A stretch of 64,000 bases of DNA from Pseudomonas ceruminis (GCF_021602025.1 NZ_BQHW01000026.1:27218-91217); one strand, 5' to 3'; counted from the first letter of the stretch, positions 19,887 through 31,565 are shown. Numbers and translations are program-made. The notes: generated from the sequence alone by a model not told the origin.

Positions 19887-20894
19887 ATGCTCAAACCCCT
19901 GCTACAAGGACTTACCCTCATGGCTGCAGCCGCTACCACTTCCCTCCAGGCCGCCCCCCGCGACCTGATCATCGACACCGACCCCGGTGCCGACGACGTG
20001 GTCGCGCTGTTTCTGGCCATGGCTTCACCCGATGAGCTGAACATTCGCGGCATCACCACCGTCGCCGGCAATGTGCGCCTGGACAAGACCTCGCGTAACG
20101 CACGCCTGGCCCGCGAATGGGCTGGCCGCGAAGATATCCCGGTATACGCTGGGGCAGGGCGGCCGCTAGTGCGCACACCAATCTACGCCGCCGAGGTGCA
20201 TGGCGAGGAAGGCCTGACCGGTGTGCAGGTGCATGAGCCGAAAAAGCCCCTGGCCCCGGGCAATGCCGTGCAATACCTGATCGACACCCTGGGCGCTGCC
20301 GAGCCCGGCAGCATCACCCTTGCCATGCTCGGCCCGCAGACCAACCTGGCGCTGGCGCTCATTCAGCGGCCCGACATCGCCAAAGGCATCAAGGAAGTGG
20401 TAGTGATGGGCGGCGCCCACTTCAATGGCGGCAACATCACCCCGGGGGCGGAGTTCAACCTGTTCGCCGACCCCCATGCTGCCGAAGTGGTGCTGGCCAG
20501 CGGCGTGCCGTTGACCTACCTGCCGCTGGACGTCACCCACAAGCTGCTCACCAGCGATGCCCGGCTCAAGCAACTGGCAGCGGTGAACAACCACGTCAGC
20601 AAATTGGTGGTGGACATCCTCAACGCCTATGTCACCCACGACATGGACCTGTACGGCATGCCCGGCGGCCCGGTGCACGACGCCAGCGTCATCGCCTACC
20701 TACTCAAGCCTGAGTTGTTCAGCGGGCGGCGGGTCTACATGAGCATCGACAGTCGCGAAGGCCCGACGTTCGGCCAGACCGTCGCCGACTGGTACGGCGT
20801 GCTCAAGCGGCCCGCCAATGTACTGTGGATAGGCGAGGGTGACGCTCAGGGCTTTTTCGACCTGCTCAGCGCGCGTCTGGCTCGATTGCAATAG
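19887..20894 (+). CDS. Exported nucleoside hydrolase
   Basis: A 335-residue IUNH-family enzyme that splits ribonucleosides to base and ribose. The calcium-binding signature DTDPGADDVVALFLAM lies near residues 30-45, with GPQTNLALAL and the C-terminal HDASVIAYLL. The N terminus MLKPLLQGLTLMAAAATTSLQAAP is a signal peptide, so it probably acts in the periplasm and feeds ribose to the RbsBAC importer encoded just upstream. Its 3' end overlaps the convergent gene by 29 bases. Confidence 0.9.
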   Translation: MLKPLLQGLTLMAAAATTSLQAAPRDLIIDTDPGADDVVALFLAMASPDELNIRGITTVAGNVRLDKTSRNARLAREWAGREDIPVYAGAGRPLVRTPIYAAEVHGEEGLTGVQVHEPKKPLAPGNAVQYLIDTLGAAEPGSITLAMLGPQTNLALALIQRPDIAKGIKEVVVMGGAHFNGGNITPGAEFNLFADPHAAEVVLASGVPLTYLPLDVTHKLLTSDARLKQLAAVNNHVSKLVVDILNAYVTHDMDLYGMPGGPVHDASVIAYLLKPELFSGRRVYMSIDSREGPTFGQTVADWYGVLKRPANVLWIGEGDAQGFFDLLSARLARLQ

Positions 20895-21078
20895 CGGCGT
20901 GCGGCGTGTAGCGCTCGAACACCTGGTCGATGAAGCTGCGCGCCGCCTCACTGCCCAGGTCCCGTACCAGCAGGTCCAGGGCGATCAGTACCAGCTCTTC
21001 TGGGGTGCTGGGGCTGTAGGCGCTTTGGCCCTCGGCCCATTTGACCTTGATGTCGGCGTCAATGCTGTGGTGGCTCAT
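20866..21078 (-). CDS. Small conserved-looking cytoplasmic protein
   Basis: A 70-residue acidic protein starting MSHHSIDADIKVKWAEGQSAYS. No motif is recognised. I prefer the ATG at 21078 because the upstream extension is Pro/Arg-rich and atypical; a GAGAG element precedes this ATG. It overlaps the end of the nucleoside hydrolase gene tail to tail. Confidence 0.55.
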   Translation of the reverse strand: MSHHSIDADIKVKWAEGQSAYSPSTPEELVLIALDLLVRDLGSEAARSFIDQVFERYTPHAAIAIEPDAR

Positions 21079-21363
21079 GAAAGGCTCTCGTGTGGGGCCC
21101 GGGTGGAGGGGCGAACACCCGACCCTGGTGTTCGCAGCAGGCACTGTGCCTGCACTTCTTAAAGTAAATCATGACTTTGCGTCAATGGCCCTGCGACTTA
21201 AGAATAAAAAAACCGATGATGCAAACCAGGCGTGTGATGCAAAATCCGGTCACGATTGCCTTTCGCCTGTAGCGCCAAGTTCAGGCAGACTTGGGCGGTT
21301 TTGCAACAAATTCCTGGTGGAAGTGTCGGATCAGACAGTTCCCAGATCGATTTAGGAGGATTC

Positions 21364-21681
21364 ATGTTCCGTACCCGTGCTTCCCTGGCAACCCTGCTGG
21401 TCGCTGCTGTGCTGGCTGGTTGCAGCACTGGTGGCAACTCTGGTGCTGCCGCCCCGGCTGCATCCGCCGGCAACGATGGCCGCTGCGAGGCCGGTGGCGC
21501 CGACTTCGCCATCGGCAAGCAGGGCACTGCCGAGCTGCTCGAGCAAGCACGCAAGGCCAGCGGTTCGCAAATGGCGCGCATCCTCAAGCCGCACGATGTG
21601 GTTACGTTGGAATACCGCTCCGAGCGTTTGAACCTGAATGTGGATGAGCGTGGTGTGGTAACCCGCGTGAACTGCGGTTGA
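21364..21681 (+). CDS. Lipoprotein with peptidase inhibitor I78-like domain
   Basis: A 105-residue lipoprotein. AGGAGG precedes ATG 21364. Lipobox VLAGC (Cys20), a short Ala/Gly linker, then an I78-family domain: CEAGGADFAIGKQGTAELLEQARKAS followed by ARILKPHDVVTLEYRSERLNL and ERGVVTRVNCG. The two domain cysteines probably form the family disulfide. I78 members inhibit serine proteases of the elastase type. Confidence 0.8.
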   Translation: MFRTRASLATLLVAAVLAGCSTGGNSGAAAPAASAGNDGRCEAGGADFAIGKQGTAELLEQARKASGSQMARILKPHDVVTLEYRSERLNLNVDERGVVTRVNCG

Positions 21682-21777
21682 TCACAGTACCGGCAGCACT
21701 GCATCCGATGGGCTGCCTTTACGGATTGGATTAGTGTCCCGCTTTTTTAAGGCAGTCCAATTCCCACTCGAAGCCAT

Positions 21778-21808
21778 AAAAAAACCCGCCACAAGGGCGG
21801 GTTTTTTT
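21778..21808. terminator. Bidirectional terminator
   Basis: AAAAAAACCCGCC-acaag-GGCGGGTTTTTTT has T runs on both strands and lies between two convergent genes, the I78-like lipoprotein and the cold-shock gene, so it can serve both. Confidence 0.9.
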
Positions 21809-21821
21809 ACAGCTATCCGAA

Positions 21822-22034
21822 TTACTCCGGACGAACCTGTGCAGCCTGCATGCCCTTCTGGCCGCGCTCGGCGACGAAGGAAACAGTCTGGCCTTCTTTC
21901 AGGCTCTTGAAGCCGTCGGATTCGATGGCCTTGAAGTGTACGAACAGGTCGTCGCCGCCGCCTGCTGGGGTGATGAAGCCGTAGCCTTTCTCATCATTGA
22001 ACCATTTGACGGTGCCTTGTTGGCGATTGGACAT
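21822..22034 (-). CDS. Cold-shock domain protein (CspA family)
   Basis: A 70-residue single-strand nucleic acid chaperone. RNP1 is KGYGFITP (residues 16-23) and RNP2 is DLFVHF (29-34). The full fold runs from [14 protein letters not shown] to AAQVRPE. Such proteins melt RNA secondary structure. The gene has a 5' leader facing 22035-22110 and a strong terminator behind it. Confidence 0.95.
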   Translation of the reverse strand: MSNRQQGTVKWFNDEKGYGFITPAGGGDDLFVHFKAIESDGFKSLKEGQTVSFVAERGQKGMQAAQVRPE

Positions 22035-22194
22035 GGGTGAATCTCCAGAACATTTAGTTTTTCAGTGGTGCAATGTGGCCGAGGCTACGGAGCACGGACA
22101 ACATCATAGTCTAATTCTGCGCATGTAGCGCCTTTTACCTTCGCAGGATACTGATCCAGGACAAATAATGCCTGCAAAGTAGCCCGCGCACGGG

Positions 22195-22497
22195 TCATTT
22201 CGGCTTGCAGGCGGCTTGTACCACACTCTGGGCCTTCTGCATCAGCTTGGCGTCCACGCCATCCTTGCTGTCGAGGTCTTCGATTTCCTTGTCGGTGAAA
22301 TTCTTTTTGATGGCTTGCGCGCCGCACGAGCAATGCTTGGTCGCGGTGGCGGCGTCGACGCCTTGAGCACCAGCTACTTGCTGGCACTGAGCCATGTAGG
22401 CCTTCTCCTTGCCAGGCGGGAAATCCCCTGCGTTGGCAGCCAGCGGCAGCAGCAGGGCGCTCGCGGCACACGCGGCGAGAAGAGACGTAAATCTCAT
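22195..22497 (-). CDS. Secreted cysteine-containing protein of unknown function
   Basis: A 100-residue exported protein with signal peptide cut after LAANA (about residue 23). The mature part has five cysteines, including QCQQV, HCSCG and AACK, and is mostly helical. I do not recognise a family. Confidence 0.7.
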   Translation of the reverse strand: MRFTSLLAACAASALLLPLAANAGDFPPGKEKAYMAQCQQVAGAQGVDAATATKHCSCGAQAIKKNFTDKEIEDLDSKDGVDAKLMQKAQSVVQAACKPK

Positions 22498-22791
22498 AAC
22501 CAGACACTCCTTGGGTTAAGGTCTCATCAAGAGTAGGTTGCTTCCCAAAGTCTGATAGGAAATTTTCCGCGTTAGTTCACCCAAACGGCGTAATTTCCAA
22601 ATATTTCTGCCTGCCGCCTAAGCTGCGTGCTAGCATGCCCGGCTTGCAGCTGCTCAGGTGCGGCTTGCAGCTATCTTTTTACTTTCCAGTCACTCAGGTC
22701 CCCCTGGCAAGCCGAAAGGCTTCTGCCACTGTGAGGCAGGCTTCCCGTGTGGAAGGCAGGTCGGATCTTGTACTGGCTCATCCCAACCCAC
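22498..22791. other. Leader region upstream of thrS
   Basis: No gene seen in this stretch. It contains a near repeat of GGCTTGCAGCT (around 22642 and 22659) and a hairpin GGCAAGCC-gaaa-GGCTT near 22706, all likely in the thrS leader RNA. The functional hairpin nearest the gene is listed separately. Confidence 0.45.
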
Positions 22792-22812
22792 GTGACCTTT
22801 GGTAGGGGTCAC
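22792..22812 (+). promoter_or_regulatory. Hairpin before thrS resembling the tRNA-Thr anticodon arm
   Basis: Bases 22792-22798 (GTGACCT) pair with 22806-22812 (GGGTCAC), leaving the 7-base loop TTGGTAG. In tRNA numbering this places T at 33, GGT at 34-36 and A at 37, the pattern of tRNA-Thr(GGU). It ends five bases before AGGAGAGGAGG, the thrS ribosome site. E. coli ThrRS represses its own mRNA by binding such a mimic; that this one works the same way is inference. Confidence 0.5.
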
Positions 22813-22831
22813 CACTAGGAGAGGAGGCGCC

Positions 22832-24754
22832 ATGCCCGTTATTACTCTTCCCGATGGCAGTCAACGCGCGTTTGATCACGCGGTATCCGTAGCCGATGTT
22901 GCCGCCTCGATCGGCGCTGGCCTGGCCAAGGCCACTCTGGCCGGCAAGGTCGATGGCAAGCTGGTCGACGCCTGCGACTTGATCACCCACGATGCCACCC
23001 TGCAGATCATCACCCCTAAAGATGAAGAGGGACTGGAGATCATCCGTCACTCGTGCGCCCACTTGGTCGGCCACGCGGTGAAACAGCTGTACCCGACCGC
23101 CAAGATGGTCATCGGCCCGGTCATCGACGAAGGCTTCTATTACGACATCGCCTACGAGCGCCCCTTCACCCCTGAAGACCTGGCTGCCATCGAAAAGCGC
23201 ATGCAGGCGTTGATCGAGAAAGACTACGACGTGGTCAAGAAGATGACCCCGCGCGCCGAAGTCATCGAACTGTTCCAAGCCCGTGGCGAAGACTACAAGC
23301 TGCGCCTGGTCGAGGACATGCCCGATGAGCAGGCCATGGGCCTGTACTACCACGAAGAATACGTCGACATGTGCCGTGGCCCGCACGTGCCGAATACCCG
23401 CTTCCTCAAGGCCTTCAAGCTGACCAAGCTGTCCGGCGCCTACTGGCGTGGCGATGCCAAGAACGAGCAGCTGCAGCGTGTGTACGGCACCGCCTGGGCT
23501 GACAAGAAGCAGCTGGCCGCCTACATCCAGCGCATCGAAGAAGCCGAAAAACGCGACCATCGCAAGATCGGCAAGCAGCTTGACCTGTTCCACCTGCAGG
23601 AAGAAGCCCCAGGCATGGTGTTCTGGCACGCCAACGGCTGGACGGTTTACCAGGTGCTCGAGCAGTACATGCGTAAGATCCAGCGCGAAAACGGCTACCA
23701 GGAAATCAAGACGCCGCAGGTTGTCGACCGCATCCTCTGGGAGCGTTCCGGCCACTGGTCCAACTATGCCGAGAACATGTTCACCACGTCGTCGGAAAAC
23801 CGCGACTACGCGGTCAAGCCGATGAACTGTCCGTGCCACGTTCAGGTCTTCAATCAGGGCCTGAAGTCGTACCGCGACCTGCCGCTGCGCCTGGCCGAGT
23901 TCGGTGCCTGCCACCGTAACGAGCCGTCCGGTGCCCTGCATGGCATCATGCGTGTGCGCGGCTTCGTGCAGGATGATGCGCACATCTTCTGCACCGAAGA
24001 TCAGGTGAAGAAGGAAGCTGCTGATTTCATCAAGCTCACCCTGGATGTGTACAAGGACTTCGGTTTCACTGACGTCGCCATGAAGCTGTCGACCCGCCCG
24101 GCCAAGCGCGTGGGCTCCGAAGAGCTGTGGGACCGTGCCGAAGGCGCCTTGGCCGACGCCCTGAACGAATCGGGCCTGGAGTGGGAATACCAGCCAGGCG
24201 AGGGCGCGTTCTACGGCCCGAAGATCGAGTTCACCCTGCGTGACTGCCTCGGCCGTAACTGGCAGTGCGGCACCCTGCAGTACGACCCGAACCTGCCAGA
24301 GCGCCTGGACGCCAGCTACATCGCCGAAGACAACGCGCGCAAGCGCCCGGTGATGCTGCACCGCGCCATCCTCGGCTCGTTCGAGCGTTTCATCGGCATG
24401 CTCATCGAGCACTACGCCGGTGTGTTCCCAGCGTGGCTGGCACCGACCCAGGCGGTGGTCATGAATATCACCGACAAACAGGCCGATTTCGCCCTCCAGG
24501 TGGAAAAGGAACTGAACGGTAGCGGATTCCGTGCCAAGTCGGACTTGAGAAATGAGAAGATCGGCTTTAAAATCCGCGAGCATACTTTGCTCAAGGTCCC
24601 GTACCTTTTGGTTATAGGGGATCGCGAAGTCGAAACGCAAACCGTCGCAGTGCGTACTCGCGAAGGCGCAGACCTGGGCTCGATGCCCGTCGCGCAATTC
24701 GCTGAGCTCCTGTCGCATGCGGTTTCCCGGCGTGGTCGCCAAGAATCGGAGTAA
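22832..24754 (+). CDS. thrS: Threonyl-tRNA synthetase
   Basis: A 640-residue class II aminoacyl-tRNA synthetase. Domains in order: TGS (1-62), editing domain with [16 protein letters not shown] near 73-88 and the DMCRGPH motif near 180, catalytic core with the zinc ligand Cys in [10 protein letters not shown] (near 333) and motif 2 [19 protein letters not shown], motif 3 region [14 protein letters not shown], then the anticodon-binding domain. The ATG at 22832 follows AGGAGAGGAGG. Its stop overlaps the start region of infC. Confidence 0.97.
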   Translation: MPVITLPDGSQRAFDHAVSVADVAASIGAGLAKATLAGKVDGKLVDACDLITHDATLQIITPKDEEGLEIIRHSCAHLVGHAVKQLYPTAKMVIGPVIDEGFYYDIAYERPFTPEDLAAIEKRMQALIEKDYDVVKKMTPRAEVIELFQARGEDYKLRLVEDMPDEQAMGLYYHEEYVDMCRGPHVPNTRFLKAFKLTKLSGAYWRGDAKNEQLQRVYGTAWADKKQLAAYIQRIEEAEKRDHRKIGKQLDLFHLQEEAPGMVFWHANGWTVYQVLEQYMRKIQRENGYQEIKTPQVVDRILWERSGHWSNYAENMFTTSSENRDYAVKPMNCPCHVQVFNQGLKSYRDLPLRLAEFGACHRNEPSGALHGIMRVRGFVQDDAHIFCTEDQVKKEAADFIKLTLDVYKDFGFTDVAMKLSTRPAKRVGSEELWDRAEGALADALNESGLEWEYQPGEGAFYGPKIEFTLRDCLGRNWQCGTLQYDPNLPERLDASYIAEDNARKRPVMLHRAILGSFERFIGMLIEHYAGVFPAWLAPTQAVVMNITDKQADFALQVEKELNGSGFRAKSDLRNEKIGFKIREHTLLKVPYLLVIGDREVETQTVAVRTREGADLGSMPVAQFAELLSHAVSRRGRQESE

Positions 24755-24759
24755 TGACT

Positions 24760-25305
24760 ATTAAGCGTGAAATGAGAAACGATAAACGAGCTGCACCGAA
24801 GGCCCCGATCAACGAGAATATCTCGGCACGCGAGGTTCGGTTAATTGGCGCTGACGGCGAGCAGGTTGGCATCGTCTCGATTGATGAAGCGCTTCGTATC
24901 GCTGATGAAGCGAAGCTGGATCTGGTGGAAATCTCTGCAGATGCGGTACCACCTGTCTGCAAGGTGATGGACTACGGCAAGCACCTCTTCGAGAAGAAGA
25001 AGCAGGCCAACGAAGCCAAGAAAAACCAGAAACAGATCCAGATCAAAGAAATCAAGTTTCGTCCAGGGACGGAGGAAGGGGATTACCAGGTAAAACTACG
25101 CAACCTGGTACGTTTCCTTACTGATGGGGACAAGGCCAAGATCTCTCTGAGATTCCGTGGCCGTGAGATGGCTCACCAGGAGCTGGGCATGGAGCTGTTG
25201 AAGCGGGTCGAAGCTGACCTCGCCGAATACGGCGCCGTTGAACAGCATCCGAAGATGGAAGGACGCCAGCTTATGATGGTCATCGCCCCCAAGAAAAAGA
25301 AGTAA
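24760..25305 (+). CDS. infC: Translation initiation factor IF-3, probable ATT start
   Basis: IF-3 keeps ribosomal subunits apart and checks the start codon. The N-terminal domain starts [23 protein letters not shown] and the C-terminal domain has [20 protein letters not shown]-like [19 protein letters not shown] and [16 protein letters not shown]. The CGGAG site ends at 24751, only two bases from the ATG at 24754 but eight from an in-frame ATT at 24760. AUU is the known autoregulatory start of infC in enterics, so I place the start at 24760 (181 residues); ATG 24754 would add two residues. Confidence 0.93.
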   Translation: MKREMRNDKRAAPKAPINENISAREVRLIGADGEQVGIVSIDEALRIADEAKLDLVEISADAVPPVCKVMDYGKHLFEKKKQANEAKKNQKQIQIKEIKFRPGTEEGDYQVKLRNLVRFLTDGDKAKISLRFRGREMAHQELGMELLKRVEADLAEYGAVEQHPKMEGRQLMMVIAPKKKK

Positions 25306-25365
25306 TCTCCCGGGCACGGCAGGCCTGATGATTATGTGTAATTTTATCGAATGCGGAGTTCCAAC

Positions 25366-25560
25366 ATGCCAAAAATGAAAACCAAGAGCGGTGCTGCAAA
25401 GCGCTTCCTGAAGACCGCTACCGGCTTCAAGCACAAGCACGCTTTCAAGAGCCACATCCTGACCAAAATGTCGACCAAGCGTAAGCGTCAACTGCGCGGT
25501 GCCAGCTTGCTGCACCCGTCTGACGTGGCAAAAGTCGAGCGCATGCTGCGCGTACGTTAA
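25366..25560 (+). CDS. rpmI: Ribosomal protein bL35
   Basis: A 64-residue basic large-subunit protein with the family sequence [14 protein letters not shown] and [17 protein letters not shown]. The ATG at 25366 follows CGGAG. It lies in the conserved order infC-rpmI-rplT and is probably controlled by L20 as in other bacteria. Confidence 0.97.
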   Translation: MPKMKTKSGAAKRFLKTATGFKHKHAFKSHILTKMSTKRKRQLRGASLLHPSDVAKVERMLRVR

Positions 25561-25588
25561 TTTCGGTCAAAGATAGAGGAAGTTACTC

Positions 25589-27072
<1,484 letters not shown>

Positions 27073-27103
27073 GCCCAATCGACGCAATTTCTAGGAGAAC
27101 AGC

Positions 27104-29485
27104 ATGAAATTCAGTGAACAGTGGCTGCGCGGTTGGGTAAACCCGCAAGTCTCCCGTGATGAACTGGTCGCCCGCCTGTCCATGGCCGGCCTTGAAGTCG
27201 ACAGCGTAACCCCCGCTGCCGGCCAGTTCAGCGGCATCGTCGTGGGCGAGATCCTCGCCACCGAACAGCACCCGGACGCCGACAAACTGCGCGTCTGCCA
27301 GGTCAGCAACGGCCAGGAAACCTTCCAGGTGGTATGTGGCGCGCCGAACGCACGCCCCGGCATCAAGATCCCGTTCGCCATGATCGGCGCCGAACTGCCA
27401 GGCGACTTCAAGATCAAGAAGGCCAAGCTGCGCGGCGTCGAGTCCTTCGGCATGTTGTGCTCGGCGGCCGAGCTGCAGATCAGCGAAGAGAACGACGGCC
27501 TGCTGGAACTGGCAGCCGATGCCCCGGTGGGTGAAGACATTCGCCAGTATCTGAACCTGGACGACGCCAGCATCGAGATCGGCCTCACCCCGAACCGCGG
27601 TGACTGCCTGTCCCTGGCCGGCCTGGCGCGCGACGTCAGCGCCCTGTACAACGTCCCGGTCACCCGCCCGGTAGTGCCTGCCGTGCCAGCCGCCCATGAC
27701 GAAGTGCGCGCGGTCGACGTGTCCGCGCCGGCCGCTTGCCCACGCTACCTGGGCCGCGTCATCCGCAACGTCGACCTGAGCAAGCCGACCCCGCTGTGGA
27801 TGGTTGAACGCCTGCGCCGCAGCGACGTGCGCAGCATCGACGCCGCCGTCGACATCACCAACTACGTGATGCTCGAGCTCGGCCAGCCGATGCATGCCTT
27901 CGACCTCGCCGAAATCAATGGCGGCATCCGCGTACGCATGGCCGAAGAGGGCGAGAAGCTCGTCCTGCTCGACGGCCAGGAAGTCGCGTTGCGCGCCGAC
28001 ACCTTGGTCATTGCCGACCACACCCGCGCCTTGGCCATCGCCGGCGTCATGGGTGGTGAGCACAGCGGCGTCAACACCAAAAAGACCCGCGACCTGTTCC
28101 TGGAAAGCGCTTTCTTCGAGCCAATTTCCGTCGCCGGCAAGGCCCGCTCCTACGGCCTGCACACCGATGCCTCGCACCGCTACGAGCGCGGCGTCGACTC
28201 GCAGCTTGCCCGCGAGGCCATGGAGCGTGCTACCCAGCTGCTGCTGGACATCGTCGGCGGCGAAGCCGGCCCGATCGTCGAAGCCGTCAGTGAACAGCAC
28301 CTGCCGCAAGTCGCACCGGTGACCCTGCGCGCCGAACGCATCACCCAGATGCTTGGCATGGAGCTGGACGCCGCCCAGGTCGAGCAGATGCTCAATGCCC
28401 TGGAGCTAACCACGACGGCGAACGGGGCAGGGCAGTGGACCGTCAATGTCCCGAGCCACCGCTTCGACATCAGCCTGGAAGTCGACCTGATCGAGGAGCT
28501 GGCCCGCCTGTACGGCTACAACAACCTGCCAGTTCGCTACCCGCAAGCCCGCCTGGCCCCGCAAGCCCGCCCGGAAACCCGTGGCGAGCTGCCGAACCTG
28601 CGCCGCCTGCTGGTCGCCCGTGGTTACCAGGAAGCCATCACTTACAGCTTCATCGACCCGAAACTGTTCGAGCTGTTCACCCCAGGCGTAGAGCCGCTGC
28701 TGCTGGCCAACCCCATCTCCAGCGACATGGCCGCCATGCGTGCGTCGCTGTGGCCGGGCCTGGTCAAGGCTTTGCAGCACAACCTCAACCGCCAGCAAGA
28801 CCGCGTGCGTCTGTTCGAGAGCGGCCTGCGCTTCGTCGGCCAGCTGGGCGACCTCAAGCAGCAACCGATGATCGCCGGCGTCGTCACCGGCAGCCGCCTG
28901 CCGGAAGGCTGGGCCAACGGTCGCGACAGCATCGATTTCTTCGACGTCAAGGCTGACGTGGAAGCCCTGCTGGGTTACTCCGGAGCCCTGAGCGACTTCA
29001 CCTTCGTCGCGGGCAAACACCACGCCCTGCACCCAGGCCAGACTGCCCGCATCGAACGCGACGGCAAGGAAGTCGGCTACCTCGGCGCCCTGCACCCAGA
29101 GCTCGCCAAGGCCCTGGACCTGGACCGCCCGGTGTTCGTCTTCGAGCTGGTGCTCGGTGACGTGGTCGAAGGCCGCCTGCCGAAGTTCAGCGAACTCTCC
29201 AAGTTCCCGGAAACCCGTCGTGACCTGGCGTTGATCGCAGGACGTGATGTGGCTTCTAGTTCGGTGCTTGAAGTAATTCGTGACAATGCAGGCGAATGGC
29301 TTACAGACCTCAGGCTGTTTGACGTCTACCAAGGTAAAGGCATTGATCCTGATAGAAAAAGCCTTGCCGTCGGCTTGACCTGGCAGCATCCATCGCGCAC
29401 TCTTAACGACGATGAGGTGAACACTACCCTGCAAAACATCCTCACCTCGCTCGAACAAAGGTTGAACACCACGTTAAGGAAATAA
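27104..29485 (+). CDS. pheT: Phenylalanyl-tRNA synthetase beta subunit
   Basis: A 793-residue beta subunit. Domains: EMAP/OB-like tRNA-binding (39-150), B3/B4 editing domain, B5 (about 400-475) and the C-terminal ferredoxin-fold anticodon-binding domain (about 700-793, [13 protein letters not shown]). The last ~240 bases use AT-richer, rarer codons (for example after 29241), which may mark an embedded ihfA promoter. ihfA starts four bases after the stop. Confidence 0.97.
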
Positions 29486-29489
29486 CGGC

Positions 29490-29792
29490 ATGGGTGCTCT
29501 GACGAAAGCTGAGATGGCCGAAAGGCTGTACGAGGAGCTGGGGCTTAACAAGCGTGAGGCCAAGGAGTTGGTCGAGCTGTTTTTTGAAGAAATTCGGCAC
29601 GCACTTGAAGAGAACGAGCAGGTCAAGCTGTCCGGTTTCGGCAACTTCGACCTTCGCGACAAACGCCAGCGGCCGGGCCGCAACCCCAAGACAGGGGAAG
29701 AGATCCCGATCACTGCACGGCGCGTCGTCACCTTTCGTCCAGGGCAGAAGTTGAAGGCCCGGGTTGAGGCCTATGCTGGAACCAAGCCATAA
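29490..29792 (+). CDS. ihfA: Integration host factor alpha subunit
   Basis: A 100-residue HU/IHF-fold DNA-bending protein. It shows [23 protein letters not shown] and the beta-arm [27 protein letters not shown] with the intercalating proline. It acts as a heterodimer with IhfB in recombination, replication and transcription, and commonly assists phage integrases such as the one encoded just downstream. Confidence 0.97.
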
Positions 29793-30129
29793 CGACGAAC
29801 TGCCCCCCATACCGGGCAAACGCTACTTCACCATCGGTGAAGTGAGTGAGTTGTGTGCCGTAAAGCCACACGTGCTGCGGTATTGGGAGCAGGAGTTTCC
29901 TCAGCTCAACCCTGTGAAGCGGCGGGGGAATCGGCGGTATTATCAGCGCCAAGACGTGCTGATGATTCGCCAGATTCGTGCGCTGCTTTATGATCAGGGG
30001 TTTACCATTGGCGGGGCGCGGTTACGGCTCTCCAGTGATGAGGTGAAGGATGAATCGAGCCAGTACAAACAGCTGATTCGGCAGATGATTGTTGAGTTGG
30101 AGGATGTGTTGGTAGTGTTGAAGAAGTGA
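29773..30129 (+). CDS. MerR-type transcriptional regulator downstream of ihfA
   Basis: A 118-residue protein with an N-terminal MerR winged helix ([32 protein letters not shown], residues 16-45, then [30 protein letters not shown]) and a C-terminal helix. The effector domain is short and has no metal-binding cysteine pair. It overlaps ihfA by 20 bases, a fixed arrangement in many gamma-proteobacteria. Its targets are not known to me. Confidence 0.88.
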
Positions 30130-30240
30130 CCTGTTAAGGGTGAATGGAATTTTTTTGAAAAAAAGCTTCCATTTATCAGGAGGTTAGGGTAAATTCTTCA
30201 ACGTTCTCGGCACTATTGAGAACATGCTTCAAAGCCCAGT

Positions 30241-30317
30241 CGGGGCGTAGCGCAGCCCGGTAGCGCACTTGCATGGGGTGCAAGGGGTCGAGTGTTCGAA
30301 TCACTCCGTCCCGACCA
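30241..30317 (+). tRNA. tRNA-Pro (anticodon GGG), prophage insertion site
   Basis: A 77-base tRNA with encoded CCA. The acceptor CGGGGCG pairs with CGTCCCG, the anticodon stem-loop is CTTGC-ATGGGGT-GCAAG (anticodon GGG), and the T arm has GTGTTCGAATCAC. It reads CCC and CCU codons. The integrase gene ends 70 bases downstream on the opposite strand, the normal layout for a tRNA-targeting prophage, so its 3' part is probably attL. Confidence 0.96.
30279..30317. other. Probable attL within the 3' half of tRNA-Pro
   Basis: Inferred only. Tyrosine integrases usually cross over in the anticodon or T arm and regenerate the tRNA 3' end. The matching attR should be a copy of part of this stretch beyond the window's right edge, so the core borders cannot be fixed here. 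Confidence 0.45.
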
Positions 30318-30333
30318 TATATTTCAACGACTT

Positions 30334-30357
30334 AGCCACCTTCGGGTGGCTTTTTCG
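30334..30357 (+). terminator. Terminator behind tRNA-Pro
   Basis: AGCCACC-ttcg-GGTGGCT followed by TTTTCG, 16 bases after the tRNA end. It has the stable TTCG tetraloop. Confidence 0.85.
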
Positions 30358-30386
30358 TTTTTGCATGTGGGGAGTTTTTCGGGACT

Positions 30387-31565
30387 TCATCCGATTTTCC
30401 TCTTCAAGATCGTCAACACCGGCCCGCGAGAGTCAGTTGTTGATACCATGTTCGCAGCCTCAATCAGCTTGCCCAGCTCAGCGCCGGAATAGTGGCTGGT
30501 GATGCTGCCGTTCTTGTGCCCGAGCAGTGACTTCCGATCCTCTTCAGTAACGCCTGCTGCCCGCAGTCGTCGACCGAAGGTGTGCTTCAAGTCGTGAATC
30601 CTGATCGAGGCATATCCAGGGTGAGCGGGGCGAAGGTTTTCCTCCTGCCAGAGTTTCGCCGCTCTCACCCGTGCCTTCTTCCATGCCGAGTCGTTCATCC
30701 GGTGCATCGCGGTGCCGTTGTATGGGAATACCCATTCCTTGCTGATCCCGCGCTGCCTTTCAATGATCGACTTGGCCACGTTGTTCAGCACCACCAGGCG
30801 CTCGTCGCCATTCTTTACGCCCGACCGGGCGTGTCTCCCGCCGAAGTCAGCAGGGATCAGGAAAACACTGGTTCCCAGTTCCGGCACCGATATCTCCCAA
30901 TCCCACCTCAGCTTGCACACCTCTTGCTCCCGGCAGCCCGTGTTTACCTTGAACAGGGCCATCGTTTGCAGGTGGCCAGGCAATTCGTTGAAGAGGATCG
31001 ACTGCTCCTCCCATGACATTGGGTAGGGCTTGCGGCTCGACTTCTTCTCTTCGAGCTTCCTGAGCATGGGCACACTGTCCAGCCAGGGCCGGCGATCATC
31101 GTCTCGCCACTTCCTGGCGCAGAGCGTCAAAACCCGGACCGCGCGCTCGATGGCGATGTTGATCGTCCGGTTGCTCACGGCCTTTTCAATGGTCCCATCC
31201 GGCAGAACCTTTTCTGTCTGCCGATCCCTGATGAACGGCTCCAGCGCCTGGTCATCGATGTGCGTCAGCGGCAGGTGGCCCAGGTACGGGTGAAGCTGCT
31301 TCATGCACAAGGCAGTGAGGTGGATGGATGGCTGATCCTTGACCTCAAGGAGGTAGCGCATTGCCGCCTCCTCCCAGGTGTGCACCTGCCGAACGCCATA
31401 CACCTTCCTTTGACGCAGTTGCTCGAGCTTGTGGATCAGGTACTGCTCTGCCTCTTCCCGGTCACCAGTTCCAGTACTCTCTCGAATTCGCTCCCCTTTG
31501 TAGACTTTATCGATTTGCCAGACACCGCCCTTCTCGTAGAGGCCGGTGATCGTTTTTCGCGCCAT
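30387..31565 (-). CDS. int: Prophage tyrosine integrase
   Basis: A 392-residue site-specific recombinase. The N-terminal arm-binding part (1-60) is followed by a SAM-like core-binding domain and the catalytic domain with Arg in NTGCREQEVCKLRW (near 230), HDLKHTFGRRLR (near 340), the LLGHKNGS box and the Tyr in SITSHYSGAELG (near 370). AGGAG precedes the ATG at 31565. It lies next to tRNA-Pro and should integrate and excise the prophage there. Confidence 0.95.
   Translation of the reverse strand: MARKTITGLYEKGGVWQIDKVYKGERIRESTGTGDREEAEQYLIHKLEQLRQRKVYGVRQVHTWEEAAMRYLLEVKDQPSIHLTALCMKQLHPYLGHLPLTHIDDQALEPFIRDRQTEKVLPDGTIEKAVSNRTINIAIERAVRVLTLCARKWRDDDRRPWLDSVPMLRKLEEKKSSRKPYPMSWEEQSILFNELPGHLQTMALFKVNTGCREQEVCKLRWDWEISVPELGTSVFLIPADFGGRHARSGVKNGDERLVVLNNVAKSIIERQRGISKEWVFPYNGTAMHRMNDSAWKKARVRAAKLWQEENLRPAHPGYASIRIHDLKHTFGRRLRAAGVTEEDRKSLLGHKNGSITSHYSGAELGKLIEAANMVSTTDSRGPVLTILKRKIG

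Noticed and set aside
22778-24742. Long minus-strand frame opposite thrS
   Set aside because: ThrRS on the plus strand is certain; the antisense frame is a composition effect, like those opposite ahpF, the rbs genes and pheT.
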